Origin: Lachnospiraceae bacterium
Lineage (GTDB): Bacteria; Bacillota; Clostridia; Lachnospirales; Lachnospiraceae
Length of the DNA stretch: 64,000 bases
Assembly (NCBI GenBank): GCA_018056425.1
Contig: JAGPFR010000011.1
Location: 1 to 64,000 of the forward strand
Direction of reading: 5' to 3'
Positions 7,679 through 15,920 of the stretch are shown one piece after another (positions within the stretch are counted from its first letter, which is position 1; each line of letters begins with the position of its first letter). Under the pieces are notes generated by a model. It was not told the origin of the DNA. It ran no database searches and saw nothing but the letters and a program-made list of their open reading frames with translations. The translations under genes and the position numbers were made by a program.

Positions 7679-8924
7679 AATTATTGTAATCGGTGGCGGT
7701 CCTGCAGGAATGCTGGCCGCCGTTTCCGCATCGGGAGATAATACGAAAGTAATTCTCCTTGAAAAAAACGACAAACTTGGAAAGAAGCTGTTCATTACGG
7801 GAAAGGGAAGATGCAACATCACCAATTCCGCTGATACTTCTGTCATCATGAAAAATATCATGACCAATCCGAAGTTTATGTACAGCGCTCTTGAAAGCTA
7901 CGATAACACGGATATTATCCGTGACATTGAAAACGAAGGCTGCAGGGTGAAGGAAGAGCGCGGCGGAAGAATGTTTCCCGTAAGCGACCATTCTTCGGAT
8001 GTAATCAAGGCTCTTTCAAATATGCTTGATAAATCCGGTGTCGAAGTAAGACTTCGCAGTGAAGTTAAAAAGCTGTCAAAGACCGAAAACGGATTTGAAG
8101 TAACCTTATCATCGGGTAAAAAAGAAAACGCAGATGCGGTTGTTGTAGCTACAGGCGGAGTATCCTATGCCGCAACCGGATCTACCGGAGACGGATTCGA
8201 ATTTGCAAAAGGTTTCGGACATACGGTAACGGAGCTTAAGCCTTCACTTGTCCCTCTTGTTACCTCCGACGGATGGTGCAAGGATCTGCAGGGCCTGTCT
8301 CTTAAAAATACCGGTCTTAAGATGTACAGTGCAGGAAAGCTGATCTATGAGGATTTCGGTGAGATGATGTTTACTCATTTCGGAATAACCGGCCCCATGA
8401 TCCTTTCAGCAAGTTCATATTATTACAAGAAAAAATCGGATGATTGCATTATTCATCTTGACTTGAAACCCGCATTATCCGAAGATGTTCTTGATGAAAG
8501 GATCCTCAGGGAAATCTCTGATAATCACGAGAAACATTTCATCAATATGCTTCCTTCACTTCTGCCTGCCAAGATGGTTCCCGTAATTGCGAGAATGTCA
8601 GGGATCGAAGAGCATAAAAAGTGCGGAGATATCAAGAAGGAAGAGCGTAAAAAACTTATTCACCTGCTCAAAGACCTTGAGATACATGTAACGGGTACAA
8701 GAGGATTTGAAGAAGCTATTATTACAAAGGGCGGAATAAGCGTAAAAGAAATTTCCCCCAAGACTATGATGTCAAAAATCTGCGATGGTCTTTTTTTTGC
8801 CGGAGAGGCGCTTGACCTTGATGCATTGACCGGAGGGTTCAACCTTCAGATCGCATGGTCGACAGGATTTCTGGCAGGAAGATCATCAAGAGAATATTTA
8901 ACTGAAAGCGGAGAATTATCATGA
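7671..8924 (+). CDS. HI0933/YhiN-type FAD-dependent flavoprotein (BaiN-like)
   Basis: A 418-residue NAD(P)/FAD-dependent oxidoreductase of the HI0933 family. The FAD dinucleotide motif GGGPAG is at residues 7-12. The family signature GKGRCNITNS follows, the second FAD segment VVVATGGVSYAATGSTGDG lies in the middle, and DALTGGFNLQIAWSTGFLAG is at the C terminus. The ATG at 7671 is preferred over an upstream in-frame GTG (7650) because MNKIIVIGGG is the expected N terminus. Some relatives act in bile acid metabolism, but the family is broad and mostly uncharacterised, so no substrate is claimed. The gene ends in an ATGA overlap with cmk, as in many Clostridia. Confidence 0.9.
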   Translation: MNKIIVIGGGPAGMLAAVSASGDNTKVILLEKNDKLGKKLFITGKGRCNITNSADTSVIMKNIMTNPKFMYSALESYDNTDIIRDIENEGCRVKEERGGRMFPVSDHSSDVIKALSNMLDKSGVEVRLRSEVKKLSKTENGFEVTLSSGKKENADAVVVATGGVSYAATGSTGDGFEFAKGFGHTVTELKPSLVPLVTSDGWCKDLQGLSLKNTGLKMYSAGKLIYEDFGEMMFTHFGITGPMILSASSYYYKKKSDDCIIHLDLKPALSEDVLDERILREISDNHEKHFINMLPSLLPAKMVPVIARMSGIEEHKKCGDIKKEERKKLIHLLKDLEIHVTGTRGFEEAIITKGGISVKEISPKTMMSKICDGLFFAGEALDLDALTGGFNLQIAWSTGFLAGRSSREYLTESGELS

Positions 8925-9571
8925 ATGTAGCAATCGACGGACCTGCAGGTGCAGGAAAAAGCACTATAGCTAAGCTTGTTGCGAAGAATCTCGGACTTGT
9001 CTATGTAGATACCGGAGCAATGTACAGGGCAGTGGCACTGTATATTCTCGAGAGCGGAATTGATATTACCGACAAGGCTGCTGTTGCGGATAAGTGCAAG
9101 GGCGCAAATGTTGATATCAAGTATGAGGATGGAAATCAGAATGTATATCTGAACGGTAATAATGTAACCGGAAGACTTCGCGAAGAAGCTGTCGGAAACA
9201 CCGCATCCGTAACAAGTGCTGTTCCCGAAGTAAGAGCTCAGATCTTCTCACTTCAGAGAGGTCTTGCAGAGCGCGGAGGAGTCATCATGGACGGCCGCGA
9301 TATCGGAACCGTTGTAATGCCCGATGCAGATGTTAAGATCTACCTTACCGCTTCATCCGAAGTCCGTGCTACAAGACGTGTAAAAGAACTTTTGGAAAAA
9401 GGCGAAAAAGCTGACTTTGAAGAGATCAAGAAGGATATCGAAGAGCGCGATCACAGGGATATGACCCGCGAGATCTCACCTCTTAAGCAGGCTGATGACG
9501 CCATCTTAGTCGATACATCCGATATGACCATAGAAGAAGTTGTTGAGAAGATCGGTTCACTTTGTAAATGA
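8921..9571 (+). CDS. cmk: Cytidylate kinase
   Basis: Phosphorylates CMP and dCMP with ATP in pyrimidine nucleotide salvage and supply. The 216-residue length is typical. The P-loop GPAGAGKS is at residues 7-14, DTGAMYRAVAL forms the CMP-binding segment, and DGRDIGTVVMPDADVKIYLTA is the central family signature, followed by the RD-rich lid. The start overlaps the previous stop (ATGA) and the end overlaps the next start in the same way, so translation is coupled along the run. Confidence 0.97.
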   Translation: MNVAIDGPAGAGKSTIAKLVAKNLGLVYVDTGAMYRAVALYILESGIDITDKAAVADKCKGANVDIKYEDGNQNVYLNGNNVTGRLREEAVGNTASVTSAVPEVRAQIFSLQRGLAERGGVIMDGRDIGTVVMPDADVKIYLTASSEVRATRRVKELLEKGEKADFEEIKKDIEERDHRDMTREISPLKQADDAILVDTSDMTIEEVVEKIGSLCK

Positions 9572-10431
9572 TCATGGAAGTAAGACTTGCCGATCCGTGC
9601 GGCTTTTGCTTCGGAGTCAAAAGAGCTGTCGACGGAGTATACGAACAATTAAAAAGCGGAAGACCGATATACACTTACGGACCCGTTGTTCATAACGAGA
9701 CCGTTGTTTCCGACCTTGAAAGTAAGGGCGTTAAAGTTATAGCGGATAAAGAGAGCCTTGAAAGCATGACTTTTGAACCTGATGCCGTTGTGGTGATCAG
9801 GGCACACGGTATCGGAAGGGATGTATATAAGATCCTTGAAGAAAAAGGGTGCGAGACTGCTGATTTTACCTGCCCTTTCGTGCAGAGGATCCACGATATC
9901 GTGTTAAAAGAAAGCAGGGAAGGCAAGTATATCGTAATAGTCGGAAACCCCGCCCATCCTGAGATTATCGGGATATGCGGATGGTGCGACGGACCATATA
10001 CTGTCGTTAAGACCGGGGAAGAAGCCGAAGGTCTTGATATAGACGGCGATATCACCGTTGTCGCCCAGACAACATTTCAGCACAGAAAATTTTCACAAAT
10101 TGTTGAAATAATTAGTAAAAAAGGTTATAATACTAAAGTTGTGAACACTATATGTTCTGCAACGAAGGACAGGCAGGATGCAGCCGAAGTCCTTTCCAAA
10201 ACGGCAGACGCGATGATAGTCATAGGGGGGAGCGCGAGTTCCAACACTCGAAGACTTTATGAAATAGCATCTGAAAACTGTCCGAATACGGTCTGTATAC
10301 AGAAACCGGATGATCTTGTAACTTTTAAACTACCTGAATCTGTAAATCTGATCGGCATCACCGCGGGGGCTTCCACTCCGCAAAATATTATTGAGGAGGT
10401 TCAAAAATATGTCAGAGGAATTGACTTTTGA
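9568..10431 (+). CDS. ispH: 4-hydroxy-3-methylbut-2-enyl diphosphate reductase
   Basis: Last enzyme of the MEP isoprenoid pathway, an iron-sulfur protein that makes IPP and DMAPP. The three cluster cysteines are visible: Cys14 in CGFCFGVKRA, Cys102 in TCPFVQRIHD and Cys196 in NTICSATKDRQ. RAHG and SSNTRRLYE are also present. Its 287 residues match the family. Translation may begin at 9568 or at the ATG at 9574. The 3' end contains the ribosome binding site and start of the S1 gene; in some Clostridia these two proteins are fused or adjacent. Confidence 0.97.
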   Translation: MIMEVRLADPCGFCFGVKRAVDGVYEQLKSGRPIYTYGPVVHNETVVSDLESKGVKVIADKESLESMTFEPDAVVVIRAHGIGRDVYKILEEKGCETADFTCPFVQRIHDIVLKESREGKYIVIVGNPAHPEIIGICGWCDGPYTVVKTGEEAEGLDIDGDITVVAQTTFQHRKFSQIVEIISKKGYNTKVVNTICSATKDRQDAAEVLSKTADAMIVIGGSASSNTRRLYEIASENCPNTVCIQKPDDLVTFKLPESVNLIGITAGASTPQNIIEEVQKYVRGIDF

Positions 10432-11539
10432 ACAATTACTGGAAGAGCAGGAATCCAAAAAGATCATATTACATACAGGAGAGGTAGTCGAAGGCACAGT
10501 TTTTGACGTTAAACCCGAAGAGATCATTCTCGACCTCGGTTGCAAGTCAGACGGTATCTTAAGCAAGTATGAATATACCAACGATAACAGTGTCGATCTC
10601 ACCCAGGCAGTCAAGCCCGGAGACAAGCTTGAGGTTAAGGTTCTCAAGGTTGACGATCGTGAAGGTCAGGTTATCGTATCCTATAAGAGAGTTCAGCAGG
10701 AGAAGGCTAACCAGCGTATCGAAGAAGCTTTCAATAATCAGGAAGTTCTTACCGCTAAGGTTTCTGCTATCCTTAAGGGCGGAATCACCGTTGAGGTTGA
10801 CGGAACCAGAATCTTCATCCCTGCAAGCCTTGTTTCCGACAGCTATGAGAAAGATCTCAGCAAATATCTCGGACAGGAAATCGACTTCGTTGTCGTTGAG
10901 TACAATCCTCACAAGAGAAGATGCATCGGAGACCGCAAGCAGCTTCTTGCAGCTAAGAAGGAAGAGATGCAGAAGGCTCTCCTCGGCAAGATCAAGGTTG
11001 GCGATATCGTAGACGGTGTTGTCAAGAACGTTACCGATTTCGGTGCATTCGTTGATCTCGGCGGAGCAGACGGACTTCTTCATATCTCTGAGATGAGCTG
11101 GGGAAGAGTTGAGAATCCCAAGAAGAACTTCCACATCGGAGATAATCTCAAGGTTCTCGTTAAGGACATCAACGGAACCAAGATCGCACTTTCACTTAAG
11201 TTCGATGATGAGAATCCCTGGAAGGATGCCAACGATAAGTTCGCCATCGGCAAGATCGTTACCGGTAAGGTAGCCCGCATGACCGATTTCGGTGCATTCG
11301 TAGAGATCGAGAACGGTGTTGATGCACTTCTTCATGTATCACAGATCTCCAAGGATCGTGTAGAGAAGCCTTCAGACGTTCTTAAGGTTGGTGACGAGGT
11401 TACCGCTAAGATCGTTGATTTCAACGAAGCAGATCACAAGATCTCTCTTTCAGTAAAGGCTCTTACCGCTCCCGATGCTGACGAGAACGCAGATGAAGTT
11501 CCCGTAGATATCGAAGCAGCAATAAGCGAAGAGCAGTAA
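10409..11539 (+). CDS. rpsA: 30S ribosomal protein S1 (four-S1-domain form)
   Basis: A 376-residue protein with four S1 RNA-binding domains in tandem (roughly 20-95, 105-175, 190-265 and 275-350). The third and fourth are the most canonical (VTDFGAFVDLGGADGLLHIS and MTDFGAFVEIENGVDALLHV). It fits the shorter S1 of low-GC Gram-positives, which assists mRNA handling. The start at 10409 is chosen because GAGGAGGT lies at 10393-10400; a TTG at 10391 would remove that site. It begins inside ispH (23-base overlap). The acidic C-terminal tail is common. A terminator follows. Confidence 0.92.
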   Translation: MSEELTFEQLLEEQESKKIILHTGEVVEGTVFDVKPEEIILDLGCKSDGILSKYEYTNDNSVDLTQAVKPGDKLEVKVLKVDDREGQVIVSYKRVQQEKANQRIEEAFNNQEVLTAKVSAILKGGITVEVDGTRIFIPASLVSDSYEKDLSKYLGQEIDFVVVEYNPHKRRCIGDRKQLLAAKKEEMQKALLGKIKVGDIVDGVVKNVTDFGAFVDLGGADGLLHISEMSWGRVENPKKNFHIGDNLKVLVKDINGTKIALSLKFDDENPWKDANDKFAIGKIVTGKVARMTDFGAFVEIENGVDALLHVSQISKDRVEKPSDVLKVGDEVTAKIVDFNEADHKISLSVKALTAPDADENADEVPVDIEAAISEEQ

Positions 11540-11576
11540 TTCAGTAAATATTGGGTGTATTTTCAAATGATTTTTT

Positions 11577-11608
11577 AACCGGGTAAGTGGGGAACTTACC
11601 CGGTTTTG
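11577..11608 (+). terminator. Terminator after rpsA
   Basis: A perfect 12-bp stem (AACCGGGTAAGT and complement) with a 5-base loop is followed by TTTTGTT. Confidence 0.92.
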
Positions 11609-11642
11609 TTATATGTGAAATATCTTGCCAAATACTGAAAAA

Positions 11643-11672
11643 TTGAGTTTCCTTATCGCTCAAAACTATAAT
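11643..11672 (+). promoter_or_regulatory. Promoter of cheR
   Basis: TTGAGT (11643-11648) and a perfect TATAAT (11667-11672) are 18 bases apart. A small hairpin (GAAGC-TTTT-GCTTC) follows in the leader, close to the GAGGG ribosome binding site. Confidence 0.6.
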
Positions 11673-11734
11673 TCATGCTATATTATTAATATCATATTGA
11701 AAGGGGAAGCTTTTGCTTCGAGGGTTGCATACGT

Positions 11735-12514
11735 ATGGCTGTCGATTACGAATATTTTAAAAAAGAAATTCTTAAGATGACCTCCATTGATCTGAATTCC
11801 TACAAGGAAAAGCAGATGAAGAGAAGAATCGATAATCTTATCATGAAAAACAAGATCGTCGGATATGATAATTATGTTGCTGCTCTTAAGTCTCAGAAGC
11901 CTCTCTTTGACGAGTTTATCAACTACATTACCATTAACGTATCAGAGTTCTACCGTAACCCCGATCAGTGGGAATATATGGATAAAACCGTTATCCCTGC
12001 CCTGGTCAAAAAATTCGGTAACAGATTAAAAATATGGAGCGCCGCATGCTCTACCGGAGATGAGCCTTATTCGCTTGTTATGGCCCTTTCCAAGCATGTA
12101 CCCCTCTCCAATATCATGATCACCGCAACGGACCTTGATAAGACCGTTATTGCAAAAGCTAAAGTAGGTCTTTATGATGCAAAGTCCATCGCTAATGTTC
12201 CCGATGAGTTTAAGAAGAAGTATTTCACTCAGGTAGGACCTTCCTATAAGATCTCCGATGAGATAAAGGCTCATGTTAAATTCAGTGAACACAATCTTCT
12301 CAAGGATAAGTACGATACGAACTACGATATGATCGTTTGCAGAAATGTTCTTATCTATTTTACCGATGAGGCTAAGGATGAAGTATTCAGAAAGTTCTTT
12401 ACCTCCCTTAAGCCCGGAGGATTTCTCTTCATCGGTTCAACCGAACAGATCGTCAACTACAAGGATATGGGCTACACCAGAGAGAATTCCTTCTACTATG
12501 GCAAGCCTCAATAA
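11735..12514 (+). CDS. cheR: CheR-type chemoreceptor methyltransferase
   Basis: A 259-residue SAM-dependent methyltransferase that methylates glutamates of chemoreceptors during adaptation. The N-terminal helical CheR domain occupies about 1-75. The SAM-binding domain carries the CheR signature as STGDEPYS, where Asp replaces the usual first Glu, plus the ATDLD segment and MIVCRNVLIYF. No other chemotaxis gene is nearby, so it stands alone in its own transcription unit between terminators. It may act on the main chemosensory array or on a separate receptor. Confidence 0.93.
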   Translation: MAVDYEYFKKEILKMTSIDLNSYKEKQMKRRIDNLIMKNKIVGYDNYVAALKSQKPLFDEFINYITINVSEFYRNPDQWEYMDKTVIPALVKKFGNRLKIWSAACSTGDEPYSLVMALSKHVPLSNIMITATDLDKTVIAKAKVGLYDAKSIANVPDEFKKKYFTQVGPSYKISDEIKAHVKFSEHNLLKDKYDTNYDMIVCRNVLIYFTDEAKDEVFRKFFTSLKPGGFLFIGSTEQIVNYKDMGYTRENSFYYGKPQ

Positions 12515-12527
12515 TTCATAAGAGTAT

Positions 12528-12563
12528 AAAAAAGAATCGGCAGATATCTGCCGATTCTTTTTT
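12528..12563. terminator. Bidirectional terminator between cheR and the secreted-protein gene
   Basis: A perfect 36-nt palindrome with core AAGAATCGGCAGAT and flanking A and T runs. It can end transcription of cheR on the plus strand and of the convergent gene on the minus strand. Confidence 0.92.
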
Positions 12564-12585
12564 GTTTATGAGTATGATGCCTGAA

Positions 12586-13371
12586 TTACTTTGCCAGTCC
12601 TACGATAACGGTAGGGAAGTTGTTTGCAAGATAGCATGGGCCATACCATGGAATATCATTTGTGAATACCTTAGCAGCCTGCTCGGGAGTGATGGTGGTT
12701 CTGAAAATTACATTTTCGTAAGTGAATGTATAAACGAGAGTGACATTTTCTGCCTTGGTCATGGTCTCGAGAATTTTTCCGTTAAGAGCACCGGGGCATT
12801 CATATTCAACAACAGTTTCGGGGATGGTTCCGTCCGCATTGGGAACAGCTGCGATCTTAACAGCATTTTCAATCTCATGAACTGTGTTGTTGATTTCTTC
12901 ACTGAACTGTTCCTGTGCTGAATTTTCGGGAGCGATGGGACCGGTAAGTTCAACTTCACCATGCATTGTAGCATAGTCAACGGTAGGGAACATCAAAGTA
13001 TATCCGGAATAGTTAACTCCATCATAAGTAAAATCATATGTAGCGGAGGCACTTCCGGTAGAGCCTACATTGGGACAAATCAAATATGGAATAAACACAG
13101 GATTTTGATTAGCAAAAATGGAAATCTGAGCACCAAATGCGGTAATGTAATCGCATTCAGCATTATATGTAATTTCTACGGTGCCGGGGATGTTTCCCAC
13201 TGTTGTAGCCGGCTTTGTTGTATCCTCGTCCCATTCTAAGACACGGATTTCGTTTACGGTATGAGTTCCCGAAGTGGCAGCCTGAACGTTGATAGAACTA
13301 AAAAGAAGCATTGAAGCAAAAATAGCCATTGCTGAAAGACCTGTTAAAATCTTTAATGATTTCTTGAGCAT
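12586..13371 (-). CDS. Secreted protein of an uncharacterised paralogous family, copy 1
   Basis: Not recognised as a named family. A 261-residue exported protein with a Sec signal peptide (Lys-rich start, hydrophobic core, probable cleavage after VQAA near residue 32). An N-terminal beta-rich segment contains IPGTVEITYNAECDY and then YDFTYDGVNYSG. The C-terminal module contains ECPGALNGKILETM, LVYTFTYENVIFRTTITPEQA and ends near NDIPWYGPCYLANNFPTVIVG. Two homologues with the same layout lie upstream. Four cysteines remain after cleavage; the pair in ECPGALN and WYGPC could form a disulfide (inference). AGGAGGA precedes the start. From memory, similar WYGP-ending modules occur in clostridial wall proteins, but this was not checked. 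Confidence 0.8.
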   Translation of the reverse strand: MLKKSLKILTGLSAMAIFASMLLFSSINVQAATSGTHTVNEIRVLEWDEDTTKPATTVGNIPGTVEITYNAECDYITAFGAQISIFANQNPVFIPYLICPNVGSTGSASATYDFTYDGVNYSGYTLMFPTVDYATMHGEVELTGPIAPENSAQEQFSEEINNTVHEIENAVKIAAVPNADGTIPETVVEYECPGALNGKILETMTKAENVTLVYTFTYENVIFRTTITPEQAAKVFTNDIPWYGPCYLANNFPTVIVGLAK

Positions 13372-13677
13372 TACTTAATCCTCCTGATTATTAATTTCCA
13401 AAACACTTGTATTTTATGTCAACGTTTTAGAAAAGTAAAGAATTATATGTTATGTACCTATGGCTCATATTGCAAAGGGTCGAAATATCGATATAATAAA
13501 AATGAACTTATGAACAGAGCTAAAGATGCCGTCCCTGAGCTGCTTAAACTTAATTCTCAAAAACCTGCTAAGGTGATCAGTTATGTATGCAATCGTACAC
13601 AGACCATGGCGTATGCATAATGGCTGAATATGAGAAAAAAGTAAGGCAGAAATCGGTATCGACTACCATTTCTGATG
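13372..13677. other. Intergenic stretch with a doubtful 36-codon ORF
   Basis: About 300 bases between the secreted-protein gene and the terminator of the exonuclease gene. On the plus strand an ORF of 36 codons (13510-13620) ends in CNRTQTMAYA, but it has no convincing ribosome binding site and may be a gene remnant or chance. On the minus strand the stretch must hold the promoter and leader of copy 1, including AGGAGGA just before its start; no clear promoter pair with normal spacing was found. Confidence 0.3.
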
Positions 13678-13711
13678 AAAACGGAGAAGCTTTTAGGCTT
13701 CTCCGTTTTTT
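13678..13711. terminator. Terminator of the YprB-type gene (minus strand)
   Basis: An AAACGGAGAAGC stem and its complement with a 6-base loop and T runs on both sides. It lies three bases past the minus-strand stop. Confidence 0.85.
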
Positions 13712-13713
13712 GC

Positions 13714-14823
13714 TTAGTATGTTGATGCGAGCATAGCGATGATATGCGCCGCATATTTGTTAAATGCGTTGCGGTCGCGCTTCAGATCATCGGTAAGTTC
13801 GAAGAATTGATCGGTGCTGTGGTATTCCCTTCTGAAGAGGGGCTCAAAGAGCGTATCCCACTGAGGGAGGTAGCTTGATGTCTTCCTGGTGTAGCATGTA
13901 GCTGCGGTTGCCTGAGTGCGGTGGTCTTTGTCTACGAAAGATGCTACGGATTTATGAAGCGCTGTGTCTTCTTCGGGAAGATAGTAATAATCCTGATATC
14001 CCGCATAGAAGTATTTCATCTCTTCATTGTATAAAGGAACCTTGATCTGAGCTTCATCGCCATCTGCCTTGATGTAGCATCCGTGGGCAAAGGATGCGAT
14101 CGCTCTGGGAAGAGGAGATTCAAGCTTAACGCTCATAATGATCTCGCTCTGAGTCTGCCCGTTGTAATCGGTATAAGTATCTGCGTGAACTTTGCTTACT
14201 CTGATCTTTCCCGAAGTCATATCACAATATGACAGCATAGGAAGGATCCTGATCATTCCCTTCAGATCGTCCTCGTTGTGGAGGAGAAGAGAATTGCATG
14301 CAAAGTCGGAAGGATTATTAACATAGTCGTGATATATCCCGATAAGGTCCCCTCCGGAAAATACATCTGCTCTGTCTATCCCGAGGAATTTCTCAATTGA
14401 TTTTTGCTTAAGGGAAGTGAGCCCGAGAAGATGCTTTAAAGGGCTTATTCTCTTATAAAGATCGATGCCTTTAAAGTTATCTATTGAGAGGTCAAGTTCA
14501 AGTGCGGTGATCTTCTGAGTAAGATAAGGAAGGTCAAACTGATTACCGTTGAAGTGGATGAAAGTATCGTATCCGCCCTCTGTTGCAAAATCAAAGAAGG
14601 CTTCGATGATATCTTTTTCTTCTTCGTACTTCTCGGCAAACCACTGCTTGGTACACCATTTATTATCAGATCTGTAAGCACAGCCGATGAGATACAGGTA
14701 AGAAGTTCTCGCTGTAAACCCGGTGGTTTCTATATCGATAAAAAGAAGGGAATCCGGATCGGTGAGCTTTCCGATGTCATAAGATGAACTGAATTCTTCA
14801 AGAGTCTGTGTTGTTTCTTTCAT
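13714..14823 (-). CDS. YprB-type RNase H-like exonuclease domain protein
   Basis: A 369-residue protein with the DEDD-type RNase H-like exonuclease fold of the YprB family. The first acidic motif DIETTG is at residues 30-35. The second acidic region HFNGNQFDLPYL and the third, HNEDDLKG, follow at the expected spacing. The last 150 residues are a less conserved beta-rich and helical region. B. subtilis YprB is 413 residues and poorly characterised; a role in DNA or RNA end processing is inferred from the catalytic residues only. It interrupts the row of three secreted paralogues but is in the same direction and has its own terminator. Confidence 0.85.
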   Translation of the reverse strand: MKETTQTLEEFSSSYDIGKLTDPDSLLFIDIETTGFTARTSYLYLIGCAYRSDNKWCTKQWFAEKYEEEKDIIEAFFDFATEGGYDTFIHFNGNQFDLPYLTQKITALELDLSIDNFKGIDLYKRISPLKHLLGLTSLKQKSIEKFLGIDRADVFSGGDLIGIYHDYVNNPSDFACNSLLLHNEDDLKGMIRILPMLSYCDMTSGKIRVSKVHADTYTDYNGQTQSEIIMSVKLESPLPRAIASFAHGCYIKADGDEAQIKVPLYNEEMKYFYAGYQDYYYLPEEDTALHKSVASFVDKDHRTQATAATCYTRKTSSYLPQWDTLFEPLFRREYHSTDQFFELTDDLKRDRNAFNKYAAHIIAMLASTY

Positions 14824-14898
14824 GATCGCCTCTTATGGAAAATGGTGATTAAACTAACTCAAACTATACCAAAAAATGCCGTATTTATCAATTCTGTG

Positions 14899-14938
14899 CA
14901 AAAGAAAACTGCCTTCCCCGGGGTTGCGGAGAAGGCAG
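14899..14938 (-). terminator. Terminator downstream of secreted-protein copy 2
   Basis: Read on the minus strand, CTGCCTTC and GAAGGCAG form an 8-bp stem with a 14-nt loop that can pair further through CC/GG, followed by a T-rich tail (TTTTCTTTT). Confidence 0.8.
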
Positions 14939-14954
14939 TCTTAGGGTCTGTTTA

Positions 14955-15786
14955 TTATTCAACAACACCGATCATAGCGGTAGGGAAGTTGTTTGCGAGG
15001 AAGCAGGGGCCGTACCAGGGAATATCTTCGGTGAATACGCTTGCTGCACCTGCGGAGGTGATGGTGGACATGAATTTGTATCCAGCGAACTCATAGATGT
15101 AATTTACGGTAACGCCGTCTGCATTTGCAAGAGTTCTCATTACGTTTGAGTTAAGAGCGCCTTTTCCTTCGATGGTGATGGTCTTATCTGCACTGACGGT
15201 TCCGTCGGGATTAAGGCCGTTGCTAGCAAGCTTGATGTCGTTGATCTCGCCTGCGATTTCCTGGCTCATGGGAGATTCTTCTTCAAAATACTCATTTAAC
15301 AAAGCATTTATAAAATCGTCGATGGATCCGTAAATAAATGTAGTTCCCTCAAGGGAATAAAAGTCTATGTTTCCATTAAAGTTATAGAAAACCTTATAAT
15401 CAAGAGGGAGATTGCCTGAGAATGAATTTCCGTTATATGTGAAATCATAATCAGCAGATCCGCTTGCTCCGATAGGATCGGCTGTTGGATTGAAATCAAC
15501 ATAAACTAACAATTCAGCAGTGTTGGCATCATACCAAAAAACTTCTGCACCTACATTACTATGTTGTGCTGATGTTCCTGAATATGACCATGTGATGTTG
15601 CCTATAGCATCGCCTGTAGATCCGTCCCCCACCTGCTGAAGAACTATCATCGACATAAATACCTGTTATAGTTCCGGAAGCTCCGTTAGATCCAGCTTGA
15701 ACGGGTGTTACAAACAGTCCGCTTAATGCAAGGCCGCAGATTGTTGCCGAAAGACCGGTTAATACTTTAGCTAATAATTTATTCAT
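14955..15786 (-). pseudogene. Secreted protein of the paralogous family, copy 2, frameshifted after the signal peptide
   Basis: The gene is split over two frames. The start at 15786 has GGAGGAG upstream and encodes a signal peptide (MNKLLAKVLTGLSATIC, cleavage near VQAG) followed by about 30 residues, which then run into an early stop near 15559. The rest of the protein, homologous to copies 1 and 3, continues in another frame down to 14955. The frames meet at a run of five C on the plus strand (15626-15630): removing one base joins SSSAGG to DGSTGDAIGNITWSYSG. The restored protein would have about 277 residues and ends with DIPWYGPCFLANNFPTAMIG. It could be a pseudogene, a phase-variable gene or a sequencing error. 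The cysteine of the ECPGALN motif is replaced (GKGALN). Confidence 0.75.
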
Positions 15787-15863
15787 GTTAACTCCTCCAT
15801 TTGAATAATCATTTAAGAAACTTTGTGTATTATAACTCATTGTATAATACTTACACAAGCGTA

Positions 15864-15898
15864 AAAAAAGACGGCCCTTATTGAAAGGACCGTCTTTT
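15864..15898. terminator. Terminator downstream of secreted-protein copy 3
   Basis: An AAAGACGG-type stem with one mismatch, a short loop, and A and T runs on the two sides. It works best for the minus-strand gene that ends 23 bases away. Confidence 0.85.
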
Positions 15899-15920
15899 TG
15901 GATTTTCTTACAATTTTTAA

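Noticed and set aside
15559..15858. Separate 99-residue protein on the minus strand
   Set aside because: It is the signal-peptide half of the frameshifted copy 2, with an upstream start that lacks a ribosome binding site.
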